From assembly GCA_001797675.1 (NCBI GenBank), contig MGQB01000004.1, positions 1 to 64,000 of the forward strand: a stretch of 64,000 bases of DNA, given 5' to 3'. Shown piece after piece: positions 8,530-16,732 of this stretch. The stretch's first letter is position 1. Each line of letters starts with the position of its first letter. The stretch is from Deltaproteobacteria bacterium RBG_13_43_22 (GTDB lineage: Bacteria; Desulfobacterota; RBG-13-43-22). The translations under genes were made by a program, and so were the position numbers. The notes beneath the pieces were generated by a model. That model was given only the letters and a program-made list of their open reading frames with translations. It made no database searches and was not told where the DNA came from.

Positions 8530-11517
8530 ATGGCGGACAGCAGTCCTACGTTGATATCTATTCATAAGGCCCCATTTTTGGCGGCCTTTTTTATTCTCCT
8601 AAGCCTTTCCGCCTGCAATCTTTCTTGGGTAACCGACCCGGCCTCCGACTATATTAAGAAAAAAACCGGAATTGAAATCAAGGTGGAAAGGGTTTCTCTT
8701 GGGGTTCGTCCTTTTCATCTGGAAACCGAAGGGATTCAACTAAATTTTAAAAAAGGCCCTGTATCCTGGGACGTAAAGGTTCCGGAACTGCTGATTTCCT
8801 TTGGCTGGACCCTTTCCTGGGAGAACCTCCCTTGGCCGAAGATCTATATTGAGAAAGTCTCCATAAACCATCCGTTGGTATTGATTCGACTGCCGGAACC
8901 CAAAAAAATGATTGAGTGGGTTGAATGGGCAAAAGAAATCCCGGCAATCCGGCAAATTGAAGTGAACGACCTGAAAGGCCGGGTAGGGATCGGAGAAATG
9001 GATTTTCAGCTTTCTCCCGGGACCCGGATCTCGGGTTTTTTTTCTCCCGACCAAGGGGGAAAAATCGAATATCACCTTAAAGGTAAAGGTCTGCGAGGAG
9101 GGTGGATTTCAAGAGGGATAAAATTTCAGGCCAGATCCCAAGGCTCCTTTGAATTGTCCGATCTTCCGGACCAACCGAAATGGAAAGGATCTCTCACCCT
9201 GTCGGACGGCAACCTTATCTCCAGATTAGGAAAATTTGCTGAAATTTCAGGGACCTTTGGTTTTGTTTATCAAAACCACTTTTTTGAATTATCCACCTCG
9301 GCAGTCCGGATGAATGAGATCCACTGGTTTAAAAACGACCTCTCTTTTCAGGGACAGGGGGCCATGGTTTTGTCCGGCTCTGTTCAAAAAAAAGAAATCG
9401 ACAAGAAAGGCGATTTGTCCTCAAAGGCGGTTTTAGACTTTGAGGGACTAAATATTGATCTCAGGAAAGGGAAGCGGACGATCAAAGGCCGGGCCGACGG
9501 CCGGATCCAGATCTCCGGACCGGTTTCCAATCCTTTCTTAGAAGGAAGAGTTCGATCTGTAGAGACTGATATGGATCTTCCTCCGGTCCATACCCAGGGA
9601 ATGGAAACGGAAATCCTGTTTGAAGGACAACTTCCCCGACTTTCTTTTTCCACGGTCAAGACCAAGGCAGAGCGAACTGACTGGCATCTTAAATCCGGCA
9701 CCCTTACGGTTGTTAATCCGGAAGCCCACTTCTCCGCTCTTTTTAATACGGACAACCGGCAGATCCATTTAAAGGGCCTTGGATTTAAAACCGATAATTG
9801 GGGTGATTTGTCGGGCAGCCTTTTTTTCGACCTAAGCAAGGGGCCGGTTCCTCAGATCAAGGCTCGGGCCGAAGGGTTTCCTCTACCCAGACTATTAAGA
9901 TATTTTTTCCCCAAGGCCACTAGTCCCTTTAACGAAGATACCCTCTGTCAAGGGATCACGGAGTGGTCCCAAGAGACAGCCGACTCTCCGGTCGTTTTTT
10001 CCACTTCTTTTTCCCCGGCCCCTTTTGCGTTTCACCTGTCGGGCGACGATTGGCAAGGAGAGGGCATAACGGCCCAAATAGACGTTGAGGGAAAATGGTT
10101 TTTCAGAGAAAAAAAGGTACAACTGGTTATAGATCAACAGGTATCTGGTGGGAGTCTTTCCCGACCCCCTTGGAATTTTAGGTTTGACCGGTATCCATTG
10201 AAGGCCCGATTTGAGGGAACGGCGGAAGGGAAGAATCAGAGTGGTTCCCTTACAGGGACCGTTGGACTTCATTACGACCCTTTGGGTGAGTTGATGTTTT
10301 CCGGGGAATGGCTTTTCGGATCCCCGTCCCGTTTCTTTGCAGGGTCCCTTGTGATTCAAAACCTTCCTCTTGAAAAAGGATTTCCTCTATTGGTGGGCGA
10401 GCCTCTATCCAAAGATCAGTCGTTTTGGAGCAAGGTATCTCTTCAGGGAAAGGTGAACGGCCGGCTTTCGATCATGAAAAAGGGCAAGACCTATGATCTA
10501 CGAGGCCGGATCTTAGGGTCTGACCTAGATCTAACCATAAAAGAGCCTTCCTGGGCTTTAAAGGGGATGAACCTTGATCTCCCTTTTCATGTGTCCACCC
10601 TGGTCCCTGATCGGGGGAAGGGGTTATTCTCTGAATCGGGGTTCATCCAGGTGGATAATTTTGAAGGTCCTCGATTAGTCTTAAATAGACTCCATATCCC
10701 AGTCCTGGCCGGGACCAATCAGTTCGAGGTGCCTGATAGTATACAGATCCCTTTCTGGGGCGGGCATATGGTCTTAAATGCCTTCAGGCTTTCCGATCCT
10801 TGGGGGGATTTGAGGATAAACGCCGCCTTTTCCATGAAGGATGTGGATCTGGCCCAATTATTCAAACGACAAAGCGTTACCGGCACCCTGTCCGGTGACT
10901 TAGGCCCCATCCGGATGGATAAAGAAGAGGCCCGAATCGAGGGGAGCTTGAAGGCCCAGATCTTTGAAGGAACCGTGGAAGGAAAAAATTGGGTCATTCT
11001 TAGACCTTTCTCTTCTGACAGGAGCATCCAAGGGGATCTTTTTTTTCAACATCTTAATTTGGAGCCCATCACCCAACGCTTTTCTTTCGGGAAAATGACC
11101 GGCTATGTTCAGGGCCGGGTTTCGGGGCTGACTTTCTATCACAACCGACCGGAACAATTTCACTTGTCGATCAAGACCCAGGAAGTTCCTGGAGTTCCCA
11201 AATCCATTCATATCAAGGCCATTGAAAACATCAGTCTACTGGGGACGGGGTGGGGGGCGTTAGATGTCCTGCGTCAAGGGATCAATCGCTGGATCACCGA
11301 ATACGACTACCGGGAAATAGGTCTGGCCTGTGATTTGCAAAACGACCGGTTCAATGTTCGGGGGACGATTGTCGAAGAGGGGACGGAATATCTGGTGCGA
11401 AAGCCGGGTTTTTTAGGCATTGATATCATCAATAAAAATCCAGATAATGAAATCAATTTTTCTGATATACTGGAGCGCATTCGAAGCATAAGGAAAAAAC
11501 CTCCGGAAGGAACCTGA
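8530..11517 (+). CDS. YdbH-like AsmA-family envelope protein
   Basis: A 995-residue beta-rich protein of the AsmA/TamB/YdbH type, a group implicated in moving phospholipids between the inner and outer membrane. The N-terminus is hydrophobic, with a possible lipobox 'LSLSAC' ending at Cys29, whereas E. coli YdbH uses a membrane anchor. The long middle consists of repeated amphipathic strands. The C-terminal part ('SVTGTLSGDLGPI', 'GKMTGYVQGRVSGL', 'LDVLRQGINRWI') resembles the conserved YdbH end. The next gene, two bases downstream, is a YdbL-type protein, which supports the assignment. No clear Shine-Dalgarno precedes the ATG, so the exact start is uncertain. Confidence 0.75.
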   Translation: MADSSPTLISIHKAPFLAAFFILLSLSACNLSWVTDPASDYIKKKTGIEIKVERVSLGVRPFHLETEGIQLNFKKGPVSWDVKVPELLISFGWTLSWENLPWPKIYIEKVSINHPLVLIRLPEPKKMIEWVEWAKEIPAIRQIEVNDLKGRVGIGEMDFQLSPGTRISGFFSPDQGGKIEYHLKGKGLRGGWISRGIKFQARSQGSFELSDLPDQPKWKGSLTLSDGNLISRLGKFAEISGTFGFVYQNHFFELSTSAVRMNEIHWFKNDLSFQGQGAMVLSGSVQKKEIDKKGDLSSKAVLDFEGLNIDLRKGKRTIKGRADGRIQISGPVSNPFLEGRVRSVETDMDLPPVHTQGMETEILFEGQLPRLSFSTVKTKAERTDWHLKSGTLTVVNPEAHFSALFNTDNRQIHLKGLGFKTDNWGDLSGSLFFDLSKGPVPQIKARAEGFPLPRLLRYFFPKATSPFNEDTLCQGITEWSQETADSPVVFSTSFSPAPFAFHLSGDDWQGEGITAQIDVEGKWFFREKKVQLVIDQQVSGGSLSRPPWNFRFDRYPLKARFEGTAEGKNQSGSLTGTVGLHYDPLGELMFSGEWLFGSPSRFFAGSLVIQNLPLEKGFPLLVGEPLSKDQSFWSKVSLQGKVNGRLSIMKKGKTYDLRGRILGSDLDLTIKEPSWALKGMNLDLPFHVSTLVPDRGKGLFSESGFIQVDNFEGPRLVLNRLHIPVLAGTNQFEVPDSIQIPFWGGHMVLNAFRLSDPWGDLRINAAFSMKDVDLAQLFKRQSVTGTLSGDLGPIRMDKEEARIEGSLKAQIFEGTVEGKNWVILRPFSSDRSIQGDLFFQHLNLEPITQRFSFGKMTGYVQGRVSGLTFYHNRPEQFHLSIKTQEVPGVPKSIHIKAIENISLLGTGWGALDVLRQGINRWITEYDYREIGLACDLQNDRFNVRGTIVEEGTEYLVRKPGFLGIDIINKNPDNEINFSDILERIRSIRKKPPEGT

Positions 11518-11518
11518 G

Positions 11519-12109
11519 ATGAAAATAAAAGGAGTCTTTTTGATTATCCCCATATGGATTCTGAGCATCTTCATGGCTTGTGCGATGACCGTCAACCTCT
11601 ATTTCCCGGCCAAGGAAGTTGAGAAAAAGGCCGGGGATATTGTGGATGATATTCGTAAAAAAGAACCTTCGGCCCCGGCAGTCCCGTCAGGTCCCCAAAG
11701 CTCCTTGAGACATCTTAATACCCTATTCACCTCCAATGGTCTGGCTTATGCTCAGAAGGAGGGCGGGGTGTCAAGCCCGGCCATTCAAAACTTAAAACAA
11801 CAAATCAGAGAGCGCTTTCCGCGACTGGTCCCATTTTTTAAAAAAGGGGCCTTCGGAGAAGGGAAGACGGGATTGGTTGAGATACGCGACAACAAGGGAC
11901 TCTCCCCGGCAGAAAAAAATGACCTGAAGCCGTTGGTAGAGGCTGAAAATCGGGATCGCCGGGCTTTATACCAGGAAGTGGCCAAGTCTATGAATATCTC
12001 TTCCGACCAACTCGGCAAGGTTCAGCGGATTTTTGCCGAGAAATGGCAAAAATCCGCTGAACGTGGTTGGTGGATTCAGAAACAAGACGGGCAATGGATT
12101 CAAAAGTAA
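11519..12109 (+). CDS. YdbL-like DUF1318 lipoprotein
   Basis: A 196-residue secreted protein. The signal peptide ends in a lipobox-like 'IFMAC' (Cys about 20), followed by 'TVNLYFPAKEVEKKAGDIV', a segment typical of deltaproteobacterial DUF1318 proteins. The C-terminal 100 residues match DUF1318/YdbL: 'GLVEIRDNKGLSPAEKND', 'LVEAENRDRRALYQEVAKS', then 'WQKSAERGWWIQ'. The gene starts directly after the YdbH-like stop, so the two are almost certainly co-translated. E. coli has a small lipoprotein YnbE between ydbH and ydbL; no separate counterpart is present here. Confidence 0.8.
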   Translation: MKIKGVFLIIPIWILSIFMACAMTVNLYFPAKEVEKKAGDIVDDIRKKEPSAPAVPSGPQSSLRHLNTLFTSNGLAYAQKEGGVSSPAIQNLKQQIRERFPRLVPFFKKGAFGEGKTGLVEIRDNKGLSPAEKNDLKPLVEAENRDRRALYQEVAKSMNISSDQLGKVQRIFAEKWQKSAERGWWIQKQDGQWIQK

Positions 12110-12199
12110 CCAGGCAATAGGCACGAGGCACCTGCGGACAGGCAGGGGCAATAGAGGACAGGGAAAACCTTATAATTGATAGCCCGTCACCCATTGCCT
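12110..12199. repeat. Heptad-repeat palindrome
   Basis: The left arm (12110-12130, GGCAATA/GGCACGA units) is matched by an inverted right arm (12183-12199). It lies between convergent genes. Confidence 0.45.
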
Positions 12200-12277
12200 T
12201 TTAGCCCCATTCGAATCCTTTAATCAATTTCCATGTATCCTGGCACCCCAGTAGTATTCGTTACTCCTCCATCATCG

Positions 12278-12610
12278 TTAACCGGTTAGGTCAACGGCCC
12301 GGATCAGAGTGTGGGCAAAGTTTAGAAGGAAGGCCTCCTGGGCGGGCGTGGCATACTGAATGCAGTCACAACGAAGCCGCTCGCGGCAGCGAACAAGAAA
12401 TTCAAATTTCACAAAGTCCTCCCCCGTCTCAATGGCCAGGTAATGAGGCCCGCAGGTTTTATGTTCCTCTTGGATCGGAGAACGCATCCCTTCCGGGATT
12501 TCCAGCCAGAATACTTCTTGCATGCCGGAGGAAACCGTCTTTTCTTTTAAATAGGCTTCGATTTCCTCCATTTGCCGGCGGGGAATTTCATCGACTAAAA
12601 ACTGGCGCAT
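12278..12610 (-). CDS. Conserved hypothetical protein, TAXI-operon partner
   Basis: A 110-residue soluble protein with several cysteines ('KTCGPHYL', 'VRCRERLRCDCIQ') and mixed alpha/beta predicted character. I recognise no family. Its start overlaps the stop of the membrane protein upstream (TGATG), so the two are translationally coupled and belong to the TAXI binding-protein operon. It may be specific to Desulfobacterota. Confidence 0.6.
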   Translation of the reverse strand: MRQFLVDEIPRRQMEEIEAYLKEKTVSSGMQEVFWLEIPEGMRSPIQEEHKTCGPHYLAIETGEDFVKFEFLVRCRERLRCDCIQYATPAQEAFLLNFAHTLIRAVDLTG

Positions 12611-12957
12611 CAGGATTGCCCTTGGCCGGCCTTTCTGGCCACGGAAAAAGCATCCCAGACCCCATAGACCCAGATCCCAAGAAGGAGTAATATCAGAACA
12701 AGCAAAATGCTCTTGTCCTGCTGGGACAAGGTTTGGGCTACCGTTGAAAGGGATTGGGTGTTTTTTCCGTCGGCCTCCAAAGGCAAAGCGAACAAGACCC
12801 TGTTGAGGTCATAAAGGACCTTGAAAAACAGGGCCAGGAACAACAACGAAACAGCGGCCAGCAATAAACCGGCTTTGCGAAATTGACGGTTGACTACCTG
12901 GCCCAGACCGGGCAGGACAAAAGCTGAGAGCAACGGGGCCAGAATAACCGGTTTCAT
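12610..12957 (-). CDS. Small membrane protein, TAXI-operon partner
   Basis: A 115-residue protein with an N-terminal hydrophobic segment with a glycine turn ('LPGLGQVVNRQFRKAG', reminiscent of TM2-like small membrane proteins), a second at about 30-50 and a third at about 82-103. The polar middle lies between segments two and three. It starts 6 bp after the TAXI gene stop and overlaps the next gene by one base. It is far too small to be a TRAP permease, so its role is unknown. Confidence 0.6.
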   Translation of the reverse strand: MKPVILAPLLSAFVLPGLGQVVNRQFRKAGLLLAAVSLLFLALFFKVLYDLNRVLFALPLEADGKNTQSLSTVAQTLSQQDKSILLVLILLLLGIWVYGVWDAFSVARKAGQGQS

Positions 12958-12963
12958 TTTTTC

Positions 12964-13956
12964 TTAAAATTTCAAGCCTTTTTCCTTGTAAAATTTTGAG
13001 GCCCCCGGGTGAAAGGGGATCGGTGAACCGTCTACGGCATCTTCCAGGGTCAGATTATTGGCCTCCTTGTGGACGGTCACCAATTCCGGTTTGTGTGCGA
13101 ACAAGGTTTTCAAAATATTATAGGCCAAAGCGGGATCCATTTTTTCATGGCAGATGAGGATATTGGCTACAGCTGCCACCGCCGTATCCACGGCGATTCC
13201 CGGATAGGTATTTTTAGGAATTTTACCTTTAAAATACACCGGACCGTACTTGGCGATCATCCGGCCCACCCCGTCCTCATGCCCGATAAGTTTAGCTTTG
13301 ATACCCGGGGTGGCCGCCAAATCGAGGATGGAAGCGGTAGGCAAACCCCCGTCCCAGAAATAGGCGTCGATCTTGCGGTCCTTCAAGGCCCCGGCCGATT
13401 CTGTGGCTCCCAAACGGTCCCGGCTGATATCTTTTTCCGGATTGATGCCATAAGCCTCCAAAACCCGTAGGCCTTTGACTTCCGTTCCCGAGCCGGGCGC
13501 CCCGGTGGATATCCTTTTGCCTTTTAGATCAGAAACCGTATTGATGCCTTTCCCTTCCAGAGTAACAATGTGCATGAAATTGGAGTAAAGAACGGCCAGA
13601 TTGCGGAGGGGGAGTTTTTCCTTGAATTTTCCGCTCCCCATATAGGCATCATGACCCGAATCGCCCATGACAAAACCCAGATCGGCCTTTTGGGCGGCCA
13701 CTAATTTGCAGTTGTCAACCGAGGCGGCCGTAACCTCGGCCGTGACCTCCACTCCGGGAAGGTGTTTGGACAAAACTGCCGCCATTCCACCTCCATAAGG
13801 GTAATAGACCCCGCCGGTCCCTCCGGTCACAATGGACAGTCGTACCTTGGTCTGGGCCATGGCCAGGGTTGGAAAGCCGATGAGGCTCCCTAAGCCCATG
13901 GCACCGGAAATCTTTAAAAAATCCCTGCGATTCAAGAAACGGTCTTCTTCTTTCAT
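12964..13956 (-). CDS. TAXI-family TRAP transporter solute-binding protein
   Basis: A periplasmic binding protein of 330 residues. A twin-arginine-like signal ('NRRDFLKISGAMGLGSLIG', cleavage near 'AMAQ' at about 35) is followed by the TAXI hallmark 'IVTGGTGGVYYPYGGG' (about 41-56), the 'LGFVMGDS' segment, and 'RISTGAPGSGTEVKGLRVL'. These proteins bind small organic acids or amino acids and normally deliver them to a DctM/Q-type permease. No permease is next to it; two small uncharacterised proteins follow instead, so the permease must be elsewhere or the protein serves as a sensor. Confidence 0.88.
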   Translation of the reverse strand: MKEEDRFLNRRDFLKISGAMGLGSLIGFPTLAMAQTKVRLSIVTGGTGGVYYPYGGGMAAVLSKHLPGVEVTAEVTAASVDNCKLVAAQKADLGFVMGDSGHDAYMGSGKFKEKLPLRNLAVLYSNFMHIVTLEGKGINTVSDLKGKRISTGAPGSGTEVKGLRVLEAYGINPEKDISRDRLGATESAGALKDRKIDAYFWDGGLPTASILDLAATPGIKAKLIGHEDGVGRMIAKYGPVYFKGKIPKNTYPGIAVDTAVAAVANILICHEKMDPALAYNILKTLFAHKPELVTVHKEANNLTLEDAVDGSPIPFHPGASKFYKEKGLKF

Positions 13957-14054
13957 AAAATAGCCTCCTTTTTGGTTATTTGGTAATATGATTTCCTTTG
14001 AATCCTGAAATCCTTGAACCCTCTGACCATCGGATAATCCCGATGGAAGGTGGT

Positions 14055-15632
14055 TTAGTGGATTTTTTTGTCATACTTGTCCCAAAAGGGATCTCGAAGG
14101 CCCTTTTTAAAGAGTTTGCCGGAACCGGTTCGGGGTAATTGGTCGAGAAAAGTGATCGACTTTGGGGCCTTATAATGGGCCAAATTGTTTTTACAAAACC
14201 GGATAATTTCTTCCTCCGAGGCTTGTTGTCCTTCTTTCAAAACCACAGCGGCATGGACGGCTTCACCCCATTTTTCATCCGGGATACCAAAGACTGCGGC
14301 TTCGAGTGTTTTGGGAAACCGGTACAAGACATTTTCAACCTCGGTGGAATAGACATTTTCCCCCCCGGTCACTATCATGTCCTTTTTCCGGTCCACAATA
14401 TTGACGTACCCTTCTTCATCCATCACTGCCAAATCACCGGTATGGAGCCAGCCCTTTTTAATGGCCTCTTGGGTTTCTTCAGCCAGCTTCCAATATCCTT
14501 TGGTGATCGTATCTCCTTTAACAATAATTTCACCGACCTCTTGATCGTCCGGTCGCACCTCCTCTCCGTTTTCCCGTACTACCTTTAGGGAAACTCCGAT
14601 AAATTCACGGCCGGTCTTGGCCTTGAATTGAAACTGTTCCTCCGGAGGTAATTTTTTAAGATGGTCTTTCAAGATGGAAAGGGTCAGATAAGGACTGGTT
14701 TCGGTCATCCCGTAGGTCTGAATGTAATCACAGTCAAAGCCTTGCATGATCTTTCTGACCACTTCCGGGGCAATCGGGGCCCCGCCGCTCAACAAGACTC
14801 GCAAGTGCGGGAAGGTATATTTCGGAAAATCCGGATGGTTAATGAGAAGATTCAACATGGTGGGGATCATGTTGGAGAGGGTGACGTTTTCACGGACCAT
14901 TGTATCGAGGACCGTTTTCGGATCAAATTCCTTGACCAGAATATGGGTACCGCCCGCCCAGGAGACGGCCCAGGTGGCCCAGGCATCAGCCAGATGGAAG
15001 AGGGGGGCCACATGAATCCAGACATCGGAATTTTTCAGTTGGAGCTCGGCAATGGTCCCCAAGGCATGGAGCCAGCAATTTTTATGGCTGAGCATAACCC
15101 CTTTAGGGCGTCCGGTGGTACCGCTGGTGTAATAAATCTGGGCCGTGGCCTCATCACCCGGCCCCCAATCCATGATCGGGTCGGGCGAGGAGGATCCCAA
15201 GGCTGACTCATAATCCATCCCTTGTGACCGAGTCCGGTCATCAGGGTTTATCCAAAGGATATGGTGGGGGGATATTTTCAGATTCCCAATCCCTTCAATT
15301 TTCGAGAAGAAATCGGAATGGGCAATTAAAAGTTGGGATTCCGAGTCGTTGAGAATATAGTCTATTTCTCTGGATGAAAGGCGATAATTAAGAGGGACCA
15401 AAACCGCACCGATGAGAGCGGCGGCGAAGTAGGCCTCCAGGAAAACGTGACAATTATAATGCAGGATGGCTGTCTGACCCCCCGGTCCCAGACCCCGGTC
15501 TCTTAGAAAGTGGGCCAGCCTGAAAACTCGTTTAGAAAATTGTTCGTAGGTAAACAGGCCCTGATGACAGCGAACCGCTTCCTTTTGCGGATAGGCCCGC
15601 AGGGCTTTAAATAGAAGCTCGGCTAAGTGAAT
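14055..15632 (-). CDS. Acyl-CoA ligase (AMP-binding, fatty-acid type)
   Basis: This enzyme activates a carboxylic acid to its CoA thioester through an acyl-adenylate. Motifs are A3 'YYTSGTTGRPKG', A5 'YGMTETSP', A7 'KGWLHTGDLA', A8 'YVNIVDRKKDMIVTGG' and C-terminal catalytic Lys in 'PRTGSGKLFKK'. The start is odd. The only strong ribosome site (AGGAGGG) lies inside the longest frame and points to an ATT codon at 15632 (525 residues). In-frame TTG codons at 15656 and 15704 have no ribosome site, and there is no ATG near the N-terminus. The N-terminal domain is complete from 15632 on. Monocistronic, minus strand. Confidence 0.88.
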   Translation of the reverse strand: MHLAELLFKALRAYPQKEAVRCHQGLFTYEQFSKRVFRLAHFLRDRGLGPGGQTAILHYNCHVFLEAYFAAALIGAVLVPLNYRLSSREIDYILNDSESQLLIAHSDFFSKIEGIGNLKISPHHILWINPDDRTRSQGMDYESALGSSSPDPIMDWGPGDEATAQIYYTSGTTGRPKGVMLSHKNCWLHALGTIAELQLKNSDVWIHVAPLFHLADAWATWAVSWAGGTHILVKEFDPKTVLDTMVRENVTLSNMIPTMLNLLINHPDFPKYTFPHLRVLLSGGAPIAPEVVRKIMQGFDCDYIQTYGMTETSPYLTLSILKDHLKKLPPEEQFQFKAKTGREFIGVSLKVVRENGEEVRPDDQEVGEIIVKGDTITKGYWKLAEETQEAIKKGWLHTGDLAVMDEEGYVNIVDRKKDMIVTGGENVYSTEVENVLYRFPKTLEAAVFGIPDEKWGEAVHAAVVLKEGQQASEEEIIRFCKNNLAHYKAPKSITFLDQLPRTGSGKLFKKGLRDPFWDKYDKKIH

Positions 15633-15801
15633 GATATCCCTCCTCTGGGGGTGCAAGGATATTTTCCTATATCCCTTTCTAATAGATAAAATAAAAAAAT
15701 TCAATCAAAATTGAGTTCTGAAATAAATTGGGTCCATATTATTCAAGGAAGATCTCTATGTCTGATATGGCGGATGATACTTGATCGTTGATTATGATTC
15801 T

Positions 15802-16068
15802 TCAAGCCATAAGGAATCGGAGGAGGAGAAGGACCAGGACGGTCAAGGCAATATGGGAAAGAAGGATAAAGGTCAGGTCGGCCCCGACGGCTGCAAAAAT
15901 CAAGGTGTCCTTGATCAGGGCCTGACTAAGGGATAAAAAGACTCCGATCAGCATAGCTTCGCGCTTGTTTATGGCCCCGGATTTTTTTCCAGCAATACCC
16001 CTCCCCCATAAGCGATACCGAAAATAATCCCCCCAGTCTTCATTGCCGATGGCTTGTTTTTCTTTCAA
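15802..16068 (-). CDS. Small membrane protein, possible remnant of a nucleoside-recognition (gate) domain protein
   Basis: An 88-residue frame starting at TTG, with a GGGGG stretch just upstream. The first 36 residues are polar; the rest holds two hydrophobic segments with 'REAMLIGVFLSLSQALIKDTLIF', which resembles a conserved part of nucleoside-recognition/gate-domain membrane proteins. Those proteins are far longer, so this may be a decayed fragment or a short relative. Low confidence. Confidence 0.4.
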   Translation of the reverse strand: MKEKQAIGNEDWGDYFRYRLWGRGIAGKKSGAINKREAMLIGVFLSLSQALIKDTLIFAAVGADLTFILLSHIALTVLVLLLLRFLMA

Positions 16069-16148
16069 CCCCCTAAACTCTATTTTTTTATCAAAATTTT
16101 TTATCCCGTTTCTTTTAAATTGCTATTAGATAAAATGAGGATTAATTC

Positions 16149-16177
16149 TTGACATTTCAATTTAAAACAAATACATT
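16149..16177 (+). promoter_or_regulatory. Sigma70-type promoter
   Basis: TTGACA at 16149-16154, 17-bp spacer, TACATT at 16172-16177, about 83 bp before the ATG of the small gene at 16260. The surrounding DNA is AT-rich. Confidence 0.6.
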
Positions 16178-16259
16178 CGCTCAATTTGAACCCGCACCAA
16201 GGATGTATTTCTTATTTTTTTTTATTTGAAGAAATCAGATATACTAAGGAGAGTTCCTG

Positions 16260-16574
16260 ATGACCCCAATTGAAACCCCGGAGCATGGAGAGGATGTTTT
16301 ATCGGAAGTCAAGGACGAAATCCTGGAGGTCTTGAATCAGCTCCGAAAAACCTCGGAACGGCTTCAAATGGCTTTAGAGGTTCCCGGTGAAAAGATCGAT
16401 TCTCTCTTGGCTCGCGGTGAAGCCTTGGCTCAACGAATCAGTTCTCTGCCTGGAATGGGACAGGCCGGCGAAGACTTTTTAGTTCACCTGAATAAAATCG
16501 GCCAGGCCATAAAAGACCTTCAGCGTTTTGATGCTTTAAAAAAAGAAAATCTTGTCACCGGTGTAAAATTTTAA
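16260..16574 (+). CDS. Small helical hypothetical protein
   Basis: A 104-residue acidic protein predicted to be almost wholly helical ('LSEVKDEILEVLNQLRKTSERL', 'IDSLLARGEALAQRISSL'), likely a short coiled coil. No cysteines, no signal peptide, no family I can name. A good ribosome site (AAGGAGAG) precedes the ATG, and a consensus promoter lies upstream. It is followed by the MltD-like gene after about 160 bp. Confidence 0.65.
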   Translation: MTPIETPEHGEDVLSEVKDEILEVLNQLRKTSERLQMALEVPGEKIDSLLARGEALAQRISSLPGMGQAGEDFLVHLNKIGQAIKDLQRFDALKKENLVTGVKF

Positions 16575-16732
16575 TCAGTCTTCGTATTTCTTCTGAGGGT
16601 TATTTTTTTTGGGGTTGCTTTTTTATTAAAGATATGTTAAACATACAAGGAGAACTTAGAGTATCCCCTTTTTAAATCTTGGTCGAATTGAAGTCAACCG
16701 CTTATTTCCTGTAGTCTTGAAAGGATGGGGGA

